64,000 bases of DNA, taken from positions 146,706,861 through 146,770,860 of the forward strand of contig NC_133122.1 of the NCBI RefSeq assembly GCF_033568475.1. The letters are read 5' to 3'. Positions 1 through 17,771 of this stretch are shown here, piece after piece. Made by a program: the position numbers and the translations under genes. Source of the stretch: Henckelia pumila. Taxonomy: Eukaryota; Streptophyta; Magnoliopsida; Lamiales; Gesneriaceae. Below the pieces are notes generated by a model, which had not been told where the DNA came from, ran no database searches, and worked only from the letters and a program-made list of their open reading frames with translations. How positions within the stretch are numbered: the stretch's first letter is position 1; every line of letters begins with the position of its first letter.

Positions 1-2080
1 GTCTAAAAATTAATAGCTAATTTGTTTTAAAATGTGTTTAAAGTTACATGGGTTTTAAATACCCATCTTTAGATGAGACTTTTGGTTTTGGGGCACCAAA
101 GACTGAAGAGGCGCTTACAAAAGTTGTTTTATGTGGGGGGAAAAAAGTAACTAAAAATATAAGATTTAACAAATAGTTTTCAGCTGGCCCTTTGGCAATG
201 ATGGGAAAACAAAATATAATATTTATGAGTAGATGAGATACTAGCATATGAGTAATATTCAAATCATGCATCCAATGGTTCGTATTTTTACACATATGTA
301 TAATTAATTATATATTCTTGACGTGACAAATCATAAGACATTAGATATATTATTGAAATATTACCCATATCTTAGGTTGAAATCTATCAAATATAGTAAT
401 CCATGCTTACATGCACGTGAGGACTACTTTGCAGCTTGCGATAACTTTTTTTTATTATTATTATTTAAATATTATGATTTAATTATTATTTTATTTAGAT
501 ACAATCATAAAATAAAACGTAGAAGACGATGGAAACAGTATCTCTAATATTTCGGAAAATATCTTCCCAATTTGATTAGACTTCATAACCAATATATGTT
601 ACTTTAATTAATTCCAACTTTATACTAATTTTTTAGTGGTTCTTTTAATTTTTCAAAAAAAAAAATGATCCCCAACATCCTTGTTAGTAATTATTCAAAT
701 CGTTAATATAATTTTTACATAACTGAATATTTATCATTTTATCAAAATAATAATAGGATCGTGTTTCAATCGTTATTTGACCTTATTTGCAAGCAGCTTG
801 CTCAATGGAGACTATTATATTCATATATTTTATTAGAAAATTTAAATTATTGTCTGCCATTTTATTTTTCAAGATGGAAATTAAATTGGCAGTCTATATA
901 TATACTTCAAAAAGTACATAATATTAATTTTAGATTTTTTTTTTGAGAAACCGAACTTTATCCACAAGTGACTTGAAATCGAAATTATAAAGTAATACGA
1001 CTGATGCAAAACACGCCTATACGTAACCATCTGTACATTCTTGGTCAACATGCCAGCAGTGCTAGTTCGTGCAAGAAAGCTTATAAATCAAGTATATATA
1101 ATATTATATTATGGTGCCTTCAAAAAGGTATAAAATGTTGTGTTTCTTACTCAAAAATTATATGTGGCTACAAGTTACAGTTATCATAATTGACTAAGAT
1201 AGTATCCGTGATGGCATTCTTTGTTCATATGCACACACGTATATACATATGTGTGTATAAAATTGGGTTCCATTTATCGAATAATATTAAATATCATAAT
1301 GAGCGCGATCGTAGTGTGAAATGTTACATCAGTTATTAAATTTTCGAGTCTCGAGAAATGTGTGATATAAAATATTTTCACAATGTTCACATGCACATTT
1401 GTAATACTCATGAGATACCAACTAGAGTCAATCAAATTATCAAAATTATATATTTAAAAAAAATATCAAAATTATATATGTATATATATATATATAATTA
1501 TATATAATTTTAATAAAAACGTTATGAGAAAAAAGAACTGAAGTCATAGCTCCTACTCGTTCAACCCAATCCTTTTGCAAATCAATAATGTCGATATAAA
1601 AATGTATTTACTTACCAATCTAGGGAACTATTTTGACAACTAGACTCTTTAATGCGTGACAATTATTTCAATATTTGAAGCATCCTATAATTAGTTGAGA
1701 ATCAGGATTAATTGATATATCAATAATGTATGAGATAGAATTTGTGTAATCTCACGCATAATTGGAAGGAAATTTAAGCTTCTGATCTAGATTAAGACCT
1801 ACCTAATGAATTGTTATCATGAATTAATTACTCATATTCGCACTGTCTGTGGAAAGTAACGTGATGCCAAAACGGTTATAATCATATTAATTGCATTCAA
1901 AAATCTATATAGTCTAGTCTACACTTTAGGAGCCTACACAATAAAACGGATTGAATAATTACTCCACAATTATATGTTGCATATAAATACAAAAAGTAAA
2001 ATGTTTAGACATACAAAACATTACATCAATAATAGTCTATCATAAAAAAAAAACCATCAAGAATAGCCTCTTACGTGCTC
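1..2080. other. AT-rich intergenic DNA, no gene seen
   Basis: The six-frame reading gives only short, low-complexity frames with no recognisable domain. The stretch is strongly AT-rich, with a simple TA/AT tract around 1475-1510 and several poly-A/T runs. I see no exon with plausible splice sites and no tRNA, rRNA or paired-repeat structure that I can name. Confidence 0.6.
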
Positions 2081-2082
2081 TA

Positions 2083-2272
2083 AGGAGGTGTCTAAGTTGG
2101 TGAACACTTGACCAGAGGTTAGGAGTTCGATTCCTCCTACCAACACCTTTTTGGACTAGCATGTCGCACAGAGCTTGTCTAGTGCGATTTACCTCATTGT
2201 AGACTATTGTGTTAGTTCGGAGACAAAATAGATCGATATCACACTAGTTTCTGTGTAAATCAATTAGTACTC
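2083..2272 (+). mobile_element. tRNA-derived SINE-like element
   Basis: An internal RNA polymerase III promoter pair is visible. The A-box-like sequence TGTCTAAGTTGG lies at about 2089-2100, and the B-box-like sequence AGTTCGATTCC at about 2124-2134. They are roughly 25 bp apart, as in tRNA-derived plant SINEs. The 5' and 3' ends do not form a good acceptor stem, so this is not a functional tRNA gene. The body continues for about 140 bp of mixed-composition sequence after the B box, as SINE bodies do. The 3' boundary is uncertain: it is placed just before the adjacent MITE, and I could not identify a target duplication. Confidence 0.6.
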
Positions 2273-2275
2273 TTA

Positions 2276-2672
2276 GGTACTGTTTGGTTCGTGTGATATG
2301 ATAAATAATATCTGGATAAATAATAAGATGTAATAAAAAATAAATAAAAAATGATAGTTAATAAAATAATTGATTTGATTGATAAATTATAGTTGATTTG
2401 ATTTGATTTTGATTTGATTGATTAAATTTTATATAAGAAAGATAAATTACTATTTTGTCCTTTTAAAAATAAATAAAATATGAATAATATTATTTATAAG
2501 AGTAATATAGTAATTTAAATTTAATGATTTGATTGATATAAGATAAATGATTAATGATTTGACTGATGTAAAATAAATAATTAATATATAGATAAATAAT
2601 ATGATGAGAAGAACGAGTGATTGGATATGATAAGTTATACATTAACTATTTATACTTGAGCCAAAGAGTTCC
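2276..2672. mobile_element. Tourist-like (PIF/Harbinger) MITE
   Basis: This 397-bp, very AT-rich, non-coding element has imperfect terminal inverted repeats. The left end reads GGTACTGTTTGGTTC and the right end, reverse-complemented, reads GGAACTCTTTGGCTC. It is flanked by the trinucleotide TTA on both sides (2273-2275 and 2673-2675). The TTA duplication and TGTTTGG-type ends are characteristic of PIF/Harbinger-derived Tourist MITEs. It lies about 525 bp upstream of the carboxypeptidase start codon and could affect that promoter, but nothing in the sequence shows that it does. Confidence 0.7.
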
Positions 2673-2675
2673 TTA

Positions 2676-3197
2676 CTGATTGATATGTGGGATGAGAGTT
2701 TTATCGAATTCCAATGATCGTAAAACTTGAACCAAACAAGAGATGACATAAAGACACTGAATTTCATCGATGATACCCGAACGATGAGCGGTGAGTATTA
2801 TTTTTTAAGGCATGGATGATATATTCAAAGTAGTGACCCCAAATGTCCAGCTACCAAACTCTATATAGATGACAAATGCACGTAATATTCATATCATAAC
2901 AATAAATGATTAGGGACGAAAAGGCAAAGCCCCTTAATTCATGAGTAGTCTCCTATATATTAGTGTGCACAATGCATTGGACCACAGTACACTGAAACCC
3001 ATTTTTATAAGCTCACCCAAATTCCCATATATATCATCTCTCTCTCACGCGCGCGAATCGGAAGGTCCACAACTCTGACCGCCGAATTAATGCTCCAAGT
3101 TCAGAGACTTCAATACACAGCCCATCATTGTTGCATCATCAATTTGTAGTTGAAATCCCTTGTGAATCTGTTTCGAACGAAGATCGATCGCTTACTC
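2676..3197 (+). promoter_or_regulatory. Promoter and 5' leader of the carboxypeptidase gene
   Basis: This stretch lies between the MITE and the start codon. Two TATA-like sequences are present: TTTTTATAAG at about 3002-3011 and CATATATATC at 3026-3035. The second is followed directly by a pyrimidine patch (CTCTCTCTC, about 3038-3047), the usual layout of a plant core promoter. Transcription would then start near 3050-3090. Exact use of either TATA box is inference. Confidence 0.45.
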
Positions 3198-9467
<6,270 letters not shown>

Positions 9468-9513
9468 AGTGTTTGTGTCACAGAATATAGACCTTGGTTC
9501 TCATATTATAAGA

Positions 9514-9519
9514 AATAAA
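9514..9519 (+). terminator. Probable polyadenylation signal of the carboxypeptidase gene
   Basis: A canonical AATAAA lies 47 nt after the carboxypeptidase stop codon in an A-rich context, a good position for a plant near-upstream element. Cleavage would follow within roughly 15-40 nt. Confidence 0.5.
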
Positions 9520-10162
9520 ATAGAAAAGAAAAGAAAATTATTAGTATTAGACATAGGATAATCATTCAATTCCAATTGTATTTAAATTTATGAATTATTA
9601 TATGCTATCAAGCTGAGTTGTACTTCAGTGAATTACTGTCATAATTCTTGTGTTACAAATGGAAAATATCTAAATTGGGTTTGTTTGGGTATGATTTTGT
9701 AACAAAATATGGGGATTTCTTAAACTCTTCTAAAACCAAATATAGGGGTAAATTTTATAATTTGGATTGACCCAAGTACCCAATCCTAAATCAAGTCTTC
9801 CAACCCATAAAAAAAAATGGGGCTGGTGATAAACTTTCTTTCAAAATTAAATTGCATGTTTTTTTTATGAATAAACATAATATGATTGAAATCTTTAGGT
9901 ATCTCCATTAGTCATAAAAATAAAAATTGAGACCCAAAACAAAGGTCTTCGAGTTAGCGGAGAGTATGAGCATTTGAGTAATCAACAATTTTTTTCGGAG
10001 AACGTATCAACAAAATTTGTCCAATGCGACCAGGATCGATCCTAACAAATTTTTCATCTGAGATTAATTTTAAACATATGTTCCTCAATCATTACGTATG
10101 TTCATATTCTTTTAATTTCATAACAAATTTTTTGAATTAAATCAATACATTTTTTACGGTAA
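9520..10162. other. AT-rich intergenic spacer, no gene seen
   Basis: This is the 3' flank of the carboxypeptidase gene up to the Mutator-like element. No coding frame or paired repeats are recognisable. At 10137-10151 there is a copy of TTAAATCAATACATT, which recurs at 17158-17172. The target site therefore seems to have held a short tandem repeat of about 26 bp before the neighbouring element inserted. Confidence 0.5.
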
Positions 10163-10171
10163 TTAAATCAA

Positions 10172-10820
10172 CGGAAATTTGGAGATAAATCTCCAATCAA
10201 AAACTCAAGTTAATGATCAGTCAACATGTCATGAAATTGTATTATGCAATCCCCAATACCGCAAAATCTTTGTTTCCACTCCCTATTTCACATTTTATCA
10301 GATTTTTCCTTTAAATTTTATTTTATTTACCTTCTTAATTTTATTTCTTCTTTATCCACGTCACTTTTCTTCCCCTTCCCCAATTTACCATCTCCACCCA
10401 TTTGCATCTCTTCTCTCCCTCTCCGATTCCTATATTTCATCGAGATAGTTAAATCTCTCCCTCCTCTCTTCTCCTCAACGTCGAGAACCCACACAAAATC
10501 CATGGTCCATAGGAACCCATCAACTGTGGGTGAAGACGAGCTGAAAAGCAAGCGAGAAAGTGAATCTTTTCTTATTTATTTTTCAATTTGGTCAATTTTT
10601 CATTCGATCTGTGTTGGAATGTTTTAATATTCTCAAATTCTTGAAAATCAATTTTTAAAACCAATCGTATGTCCGGTTCTGAAAATTTATTTGTAAGTTT
10701 GACAGTTCAAACCAGATTTAGTGGATGATTTGTTTGAAGAAAAAGATGTATATTTGGGTGATTATAATACTCACAAAATGAGTGCAATCTTTTTTGTGTC
10801 AACACTTTAATTCAAGATGA
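10172..10820 (+). repeat. Left terminal inverted repeat of the MULE
   Basis: The end reads CGGAAATTTGGAGATAAAT; the right end, reverse-complemented, reads GGGGGACTTGGAGATAAAT. Similarity continues through the pyrimidine-rich stretch near 10360-10470 to the shared sequence ending AATTCAAGATGA at about 10820, after which the two sides diverge. The terminal repeat contains short open frames present in both arms, but I cannot assign a product to them. Confidence 0.8.
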
Positions 10821-11866
10821 GTAATTTCCCCTCCATTTTCTTCTTACTGTTCATGTCATGAGAGATGTATAATGTATTAGTGGTATAACCTTTGGAGTAT
10901 TACTGTCATTCTTTGCTCCAATGCCCACGTGATTGATCTTATCTAAGACTTGCATTCTTGTGGAAAAATTTTTCCGGTACCTTCCCGTGTACATTTATAT
11001 TTGTAGTATCATTCATTGAAATGACCAAAGTTTTACCAGCACAAGTATCACGAAAGTGATTACATCGTATTTAGTTTGGCCTTCTAATCTTGTTATGATT
11101 TCATTGACAGCCTTTTTAGATCAAAATGGTTAATTTTATTATTTTCCCAAATTACCAAATGTTTTCCTTCTTTTCTTTACGCTTTTTCTTTCTCCCAAAA
11201 TTCACGCTTCCTTATCTCATCTTTGAGGTCTCACGCCCCCTCATGTGTCAATTGGAAAAAACCTCGCAAGAAAATGACATCAATGGAACCGATCCACTGG
11301 CCACTGCGATACGACAAATGAATGTTTTGAAGCGAGCCGTGACGAGGAACAAGCAGAAGCAACGCATGAGATGAAGGCAGTGAGTGTCTCTCCAAGTTTT
11401 GATATTTTGGTTCGATTTCTCCAATTATTTCTCCGATTTGTGGTGATTGTTTTTATTTTGTGTCAATTTTGTGTTGATTTATTGTAATTATTTATATTTG
11501 TGTTGATAATTCCTTCTAGTTGTATTAGTTTCATTGTTGATTTATGTTGGTGTGAAGGGATACTTACTTTTTATTGATTTTAAAATCATATTGTTTGTTA
11601 GTGGTTATACTTCAAAATGAGTAACTTTCGATTTTGGGAAAAGTAATTTATTATTGCTTGATTTTGACATTTTCTCCCGATCTATTTTCTCTCATTTCTT
11701 CAATCTCAATTCGTGGAAAAATAAATCATAACCACCGAAGCCACCGACGTCGACAGCCACCGGTGAATTCAACAGTACCTTCCCGCGAAAACCCACAGAT
11801 GGAGAAGGCAATAGGAAGAAATCTAGCTTTAGGGTTTTTTTTTTTAAAAAAAGAAACAAATATTAC

Positions 11867-12164
11867 ATGTATCGTGCGAGAGAACGAGGTAGGCCTGCAG
11901 AATTTATTATTGGGGTATTAATGGGATCCCTTGGAACCATGCTTGTGCTGCGATTGAATCAAAGAGTTTGTCAATATATGACTTGTGACTCTTGCTACAA
12001 AGTTGAAAATTATCGGAGAGCTTATGCGGCAGTTGTCAATCCAATCCCTACATTTGACATCGATACAGATTTACCACATTTTAATGTCGATATAATTAGA
12101 CCGCCGGATGTCCGTTCGCTGCCAGGACGTAGAAGGACATTATTGTTACGATATCATGTGATAG
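11867..12164 (+). pseudogene. C-terminal fragment of a MULE (MURA-type) transposase
   Basis: The frame reads about 100 residues containing YKVENYRRAYAAVVNPIP followed by an acidic stretch and IRPPDVRSLPGRRRT. This matches the recurring C-terminal pattern of plant Mutator-type transposases, just after the SWIM zinc finger: a tyrosine/arginine segment, then NPIP, then a PP...PGR basic tail. The DDE catalytic core and the upstream zinc-finger half are absent. The frame runs directly into the 140-bp repeat array, so the array appears to sit where the 3' part of the transposase region once ended. It cannot encode an active enzyme. Confidence 0.6.
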
Positions 12165-12169
12165 TCATT

Positions 12170-13210
12170 ATTGATTCTACAAAATTTTACAAGCAATCAA
12201 TTTATAACCACATTTATCTGTTAATATACCACGAGTCAATACAACTCGTACTAAGTTTCTGACCAAGCACCAAAATATTATACCAAGTAAAACCAATTTT
12301 ATAATACATTTGTCTACTAATGTACTGCAAGTAAATTCAGCTGGTACTGAGTTTTTTTAATACACACCACCGTGGTAAAAATGTATGGAATATGTACCAA
12401 ATTTAACATAATATTATACCACAATAAGACCGTATTGTACTTCATTTGCCAGCTAATGTACTACTGATCAATATAACCGGTACTGTGTTTCTGCCCATGC
12501 ACCAACACCACCATGGTAAACATGTATGGAATATGTACCAAATTCAACAAAACATCATCCCACAAATAGTATTGATTATACTAACATTTCCATCTATTGT
12601 ACAACTGCTCAATCAAACTGGTACTGCATTTCTGACCACGCACCAATATCACCATAGTAATGTATGAAAGATGTACCAAATTTAGCAGTACCACATACCG
12701 CAAATAACATCTATTATACCTCATATTCCAATCCATTGTACTACCTATTAATATAACCGGTACTACGTTTATGACCACGCGCCAACACTACCATGATAAA
12801 CATGTATGGAAGATGTACCAAGTTTAACAAAACATCATACCGCAAATAGTGTTTATTATACTTTGTTTTCCATCTATTGTACTACGGATTAATAAAACCG
12901 GTAATGTTTTTCTGACATGCACCAACACCACCATGGTAAACATGTATGAAAGCTGTACCAAATTTAACAACACATCATACCGCAAATAGTATTTATTATA
13001 CCACATGTTTCATCTATTATACTACTGGAAAATATAACCGGTATCGCGTTTCTGATCACGCACTAACAACACCATGGTAAACATGTATGGAAGATGTACC
13101 AAATTTAATGGGACAATATACCGCAAATAGAATCTATTATACCACATATTCCATCCATTGTACTACTTATCAATATACCTGGTATTGCCTTTATGACTAC
13201 GCACCAACGC
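12170..13210 (+). repeat. Left tandem array, about 7 units of about 140 bp
   Basis: A unit recognisable by ACCATGGTAAACATGTATGG recurs at about 12369, 12510, 12649, 12788, 12929 and 13069, so the period is 139-141 bp. Each unit also carries a poly-pyrimidine CACGCACCAACACCACC part and a TACCGCAAATAG part. Units are diverged from one another, with the leftmost most degenerate. The array is the inverted counterpart of the one at 13850-15115. Confidence 0.85.
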
Positions 13211-13849
13211 CACCATAGATGTTACAAAATTAGTACAATGGATGCATACATAAGGTTGTTTTAACTATAGATGTTACAAACATATACAATGGATACATAT
13301 ACATGTGTTTGTTAATCACCATATATGCTACCAAATTAGACATTAGATTGCATAAACATGTGATAATCAGTATTGATTCTTAAAAATTAGACATTTGATG
13401 TGTAAACACATGTTAATAAACATTGATGTTACAAAATTAGGACATTGGATGCATACATAAGATTGTTTTAACCATAGATGTTATAAACATATACAATAGA
13501 TACATATACATGTGTTTGTTAATCATCATATATGCTACCAAATTAGACATTATAATGCATACATTTATTCTAAAAAATTAGACATTTAATGTGTAAACAT
13601 TTGTTAATCATCATTGAAGTTACAAAATTAGGACATTGGATGCATACATAACATACGTTTAAACATCAAATGTCTAATTTTGTAGCATCAATAATGATTA
13701 TCACATGTTTATGCATTCTAATATCTAATTTGGTAGCATGTATGGTGATTAACAAATACATGTATATGTATCCATTGTATATGTTTGTAACATCTATGGT
13801 TAAAACAACCTTATGTATGCGGATAATGACCTAATTTTGTTACATCAAT
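13211..13849. repeat. Central segment of the foldback element with internal inverted and direct copies
   Basis: The left part (about 13211-13400) contains GATGTTACAAACATATACAA and TGCTACCAAATTAGACATT. Both recur as reverse complements in about 13660-13840. A second direct copy of the left part lies at about 13421-13650. The centre therefore is palindromic with an extra tandem copy forming the loop. Confidence 0.75.
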
Positions 13850-15115
13850 GGTGACGTTGGTGTGTGGTCAGAAATGCAGTACTGGTTATATTGTCCAGTA
13901 GTACAATATATGGAAAATGAGGTATAATAAAGACTATTTGAGGTATTATGTGTTGTTACATTTGGTACATCTTCCATACATTTTTACCATAGTGGTGTTG
14001 GTTCGTGGTAAGAAACGTGGTACTAGTTATATTGATCAGTAGTACGGTAAATGAAAAAGGAAGTATAATAGAGACTATTTGCGGTATGAGTTTATGTTAA
14101 ATTTGGTACATCTTCTATATATGTTTACCATGATCGTGTTGGTTCGCGGCCAGAAACGCAACACTGGTTATATTGACCAGTAGTACAATAGATGGCAAAT
14201 GAGGTATAATAGAGACTATTTGTGGTATGATGTTATGTTAAATTTGATACATCTTCCATACATGTTTACCAAGGTGGTGTTGGTGCGCGGTCAGAAATGC
14301 AGTACCGGTTATATTGACCAGTAGTACAATATACGGAAAATGAGGTATAATAGAGACTATTTGCGGTATGATGTTATGTTAAATTTGGTACATCTTCCAT
14401 ACATGTTTACCAAGGTAGTATTGGTGCGCGGTCAGAAATGCAGTACCGATTATATTTCCCAGTAGTAAAATATATGACAAATGAGTTATAATAGAGACTA
14501 TTTGCGGTATGATGTTATGTTAAATTTGGTACATCTTCCATACATGTTTACAAAGGTGGTGTCGGTGCGCGGTCAGAAATGCAGTACCTATTATATTTCC
14601 CAGTAGTACAATATATGGCAAATGAGGTATAATAGAGACTATTTGCGGTATGTTATGTTAAATTTTGGTACATCTTCCATACATGTTTACCAAGGTGGTG
14701 TTGGTGCGCGGTCAGAAATGCAGTACCGATTATATTTTTCAGTAGTACAATATATGGCAAATGAGGTATAAAAGTGGTTATTTGCGGTATTATGTATTGT
14801 TAAATGTGGTACATATTTCATACATGTTTACCATGGTGTTGTTGGTGCGTGGTCAGAAAAGCAGTACCCGTTATATTGACCAATAGTACAATAGATGACA
14901 ATTGAAGTATAATAGAGACTATTTGCGGTACGATGGTTTGTTAAATTTGGTACATCTTCCATACATTTTTACCATGATGGTGTTGATGCGCGGTCAGAAA
15001 CGCAGTACTGATTATATTTCACAGTAGTACAATATATGGAAAATGAGGTGTAATAGAGACTATTTGCAGTATTATGTGTTGTTAAATATGGTACATCTTC
15101 CATACACAATGGTTC
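13850..15115 (-). repeat. Right tandem array, about 9 inverted units of about 140 bp
   Basis: The reverse complement of the left-array unit recurs with landmarks TTACCATGGTGGTGTTGG-like at about 13985, 14126, 14267, 14407, 14549, 14689, 14829 and 14969, a period of about 140-142 bp. Neighbouring units here are more alike than in the left array, especially between 14240 and 14720, which suggests later amplification on this side. Confidence 0.85.
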
Positions 15116-16400
15116 GTTCAGAATATATGCTTAAATTTCTCCATTATGTACCCAATTGCATGCCCATTGTACTGGACTTGGGTTTTTTTATGCTCGAAAT
15201 AAGCTATTTTGTTTCGATATTTTAGTCGTTATTGCCTTTGCACTTAAAATGATCCAAAAATATGAAAAAAAGGATTATAATACATAAAATAATATAAATC
15301 TAGTTTACACACATCACATAATAAAACAATCTCACACATAACTAAACAAGATCATGACACTCGCCCAAACACACGTTTAAACACAACAATCCAAGCATGC
15401 ATATTGTTGTCGATAGAAAACCCGGTTCAAGTTCTCTCCATGTTGTAACCAAACTTAATTCTCATATATCCAAATAACAATTTTGCCTACGAGAAAATGA
15501 CTCCATAATCCAAATCTGCACCTTTCTTGTTGCTGGTCATCGAGTTTTGGTTCAAGCTTGTTTGCTAATTTATAAAATAAGTAGAAGAACATCGAGAAAT
15601 TGCATCTTTTCTTTTCATCATATGATCCTCATTTTCATCAACATTTTTGCATGAAATAAAAAAAAACAATATAACTACAACCAATTCAAATACAATATAA
15701 ACTTCTAAATTTCTTCCAAAAACAAGTACAATCAAGTAAGCTAATAAAATTTATGTAAAAAAAATAGTTTTATACATTAAAGGGGAAACTTCTAACCTTA
15801 GTGAACCATGAAAGAAAAATCATGAAAAATAGATTGCTTAAGAGAAATTTTTTTTTATTAAACTCATTTCATTTGTGTAAGAAAAAAAAAGGATGAGTCC
15901 CCAAAAATTTTAAAATTTTCTTTAGTTAAATAGTGCAATTCAGAAACTTTTGAATAAATTTATCGAAACATTGTTCAAGCGACAAGTCTCCGAGTAGTCA
16001 ATCCAAGTACTAAACCATCACACAAAATAATTAATTTTCATGAAAATTCTAAAATCAAGAGTGATAACCATTTACCAAAGTTCAAATTCAACATCATAAC
16101 CAAATGCAAAATAATATCACAAAAGAATGCAAGATGTATAAATAAAAGCACGTTCCATAACAAGTCAACAAATATATTAATAACAAATTAATACTTAACC
16201 ACCTTATACATTTTTTTTTGAATTAACATTTGTTTTCTGTACATACGATCTTTCATAAATAAAAAAAAATTGAGTTGTGTGCAATAATATCTTGTTTTAG
16301 TATTTTGTCTATTTTAACTTCTTTTATTTTAGTATTCTATCCATTTTGACAACCCTATATCCATATGAATTTTGACAAGCCTAGTTAATTTTTACGCCAA
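15116..16400. other. Non-coding interior of the MULE
   Basis: AT-rich sequence lies between the right array and the right TIR. I see no transposase motif, no paired counterpart in 10821-12169 and no gene. Confidence 0.6.
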
Positions 16401-17157
16401 TCATCTTGAATTAAAGTGTTGATGCAAAAAAGATTGCACTCCTTTCGTGAGCATCATAATCACCCAAATATACATCTTTTTCTCCAAACAAATTATTGAC
16501 TAAATATGGTTTGAGATGTGAAGGTTACAAATAATTTTCAGAACTGGATACACGATTGGTTTTAAAAATTTATTTCTAAGAATTTGAGAAAATTAAAACA
16601 TTCCAGGACAAATCACATGAAAAATTTACCAAATTGAAAAAAACAAATAAGAAGAAACTCCAAATTGAAAAAAAAAAAACAAATAAGAAGAATTAAACTC
16701 ACTTTCTCGCTTGTTTTGCTTCAGCTCATCTTTACCCATTTCCAAATCGTCATCCACAGGCGTCGCAAGTCGATGGGTTCCTATGGCCCCTGGATTTTGC
16801 GTGGCCTCGACGTTGAGGAGAAGAGATATAAATCGGTAGGGAGATATTTAACTATCTCGATGGAAGATAGAAATTGGAGAGGGAGAGAAGAGATGCAAAT
16901 GGGTGGAGATGGATGGGTGGCCAGGGATTTTCGTGAGAATGGTAATTGGGGAAGGGGAAGAAAATTGATGTGGATAAAGAGAAAATAATATTAAGAAGGT
17001 AAATAAAATAAAACTTAAAGGGAAAATGGGATAAAATGTGGAATAGGGAGTGGAAACAAATATTTTGTGGTATTGGGGACTGCAGAATATAAATTCATGA
17101 CACAAGAACTGACCATTAAGTTGAGATTTTGATTGGGGATTTATCTCCAAGTCCCCC
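16401..17157 (-). repeat. Right terminal inverted repeat of the MULE
   Basis: This is the reverse-complement partner of 10172-10820. The inner end is the TCATCTTGAATTAAAGTGTT stretch at about 16401-16420. It is about 110 bp longer than the left arm because of local insertions, including a short duplicated poly-A/CAAATTG stretch near 16630-16690. Divergence between the arms implies that the insertion is not very recent. Confidence 0.8.
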
Positions 17158-17166
17158 TTAAATCAA

Positions 17167-17474
17167 TACATTAAACATTATAAAAAAACTAAACAATACG
17201 TAATGATGAATATTTTTTTATTATAATTGAATAATAAGATTAGACATGCTCAATGAACAGATAAAAGTTTTGATAAGCTAAAAATACCAACAAGTGCGTA
17301 TAATCAAGTTGTTCGTTAATTTATTTTTAAATAGATAACGTAATCAACATATTTAATATTTCTTGTGATATAGGTGATCGAAAAATAATTTTGATAAACT
17401 TTAACTTTAACTTTGTTCTACACTTGTTATTGACATGTTAAAAAGATTTTATAAGCATGAACATTTGAGAAACA
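17167..17474. other. Spacer between two transposons
   Basis: About 300 bp of AT-rich sequence lies between the MULE and the copia element. No gene, repeat pair or other structure was seen. Confidence 0.5.
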
Positions 17475-17712
17475 TATTGAGAACTCTAAATCATCGGCGA
17501 TGAATCATCAATAGTATCTTTACTATATTTAGCAAAACAGATTTCTTGTGATTTTACGTATTTTTTGTTTCTTAATTATAGGGATATAGATCAATCTTTA
17601 TTTTTTGACTCCACTAATCTAGCACGACAACCTTGTATAAATTGATCATTGTATCAATGATAAAATAAGGAAAAAGAAATTTCTCAGAGAACTACTCTCC
17701 TTTATATTTCTT
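17475..17712 (+). repeat. 5' LTR of copia element A
   Basis: This short LTR of about 238 bp begins TATTGAGAAC (the expected TG start appears mutated) and ends just before the primer-binding site at 17715. Its first 55 bases are identical to 21945-21999, which defines the LTR start. Confidence 0.7.
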
Positions 17713-17771
17713 TATGGTATCAAAGCCTTGAAAGGGCACGTAGACCTTTTCCTTCAACTGACATCAAAGCC

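Larger units (their letters stand above)
10172..17157. mobile_element. Mutator-like element (MULE), about 7.0 kb, foldback architecture
   Basis: The element is bounded by a perfect 9-bp target duplication, TTAAATCAA (10163-10171 and 17158-17166), and by long terminal inverted repeats of about 650-760 bp. Nine-base duplications with long TIRs are diagnostic of Mutator superfamily elements. Inside, at 11867-12164, is a fragment resembling the C-terminus of a MULE transposase. The middle (about 12170-15115) holds two inverted arrays of a repeat of about 140 bp around a partly palindromic centre. No complete transposase is present, so the element is non-autonomous or decayed. The long symmetry means the transcript, or single-stranded DNA, could fold into a hairpin several kilobases long. 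Confidence 0.85.

Noticed and set aside
2083-2160. Possible functional tRNA gene
   Set aside because: A- and B-box-like motifs are present, but the acceptor stem does not pair and the sequence continues as a longer SINE-like body.
10244-10627. Open frame in the left MULE TIR with a GDP-independent look-alike tail
   Set aside because: Composition is that of a pyrimidine-rich terminal repeat, and the frame is not preserved in the right TIR.
11126-11374. Open frame with a basic C-terminus inside the MULE
   Set aside because: No transposase motif or other domain could be recognised, and it has no counterpart on the other arm; listed only as unassigned.
12170-15115. Centromeric satellite or CRISPR-like array
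   Set aside because: Periodicity of about 140 bp has no unique spacers, the arrays are inverted to each other, and they lie inside a transposon with its own target duplication.
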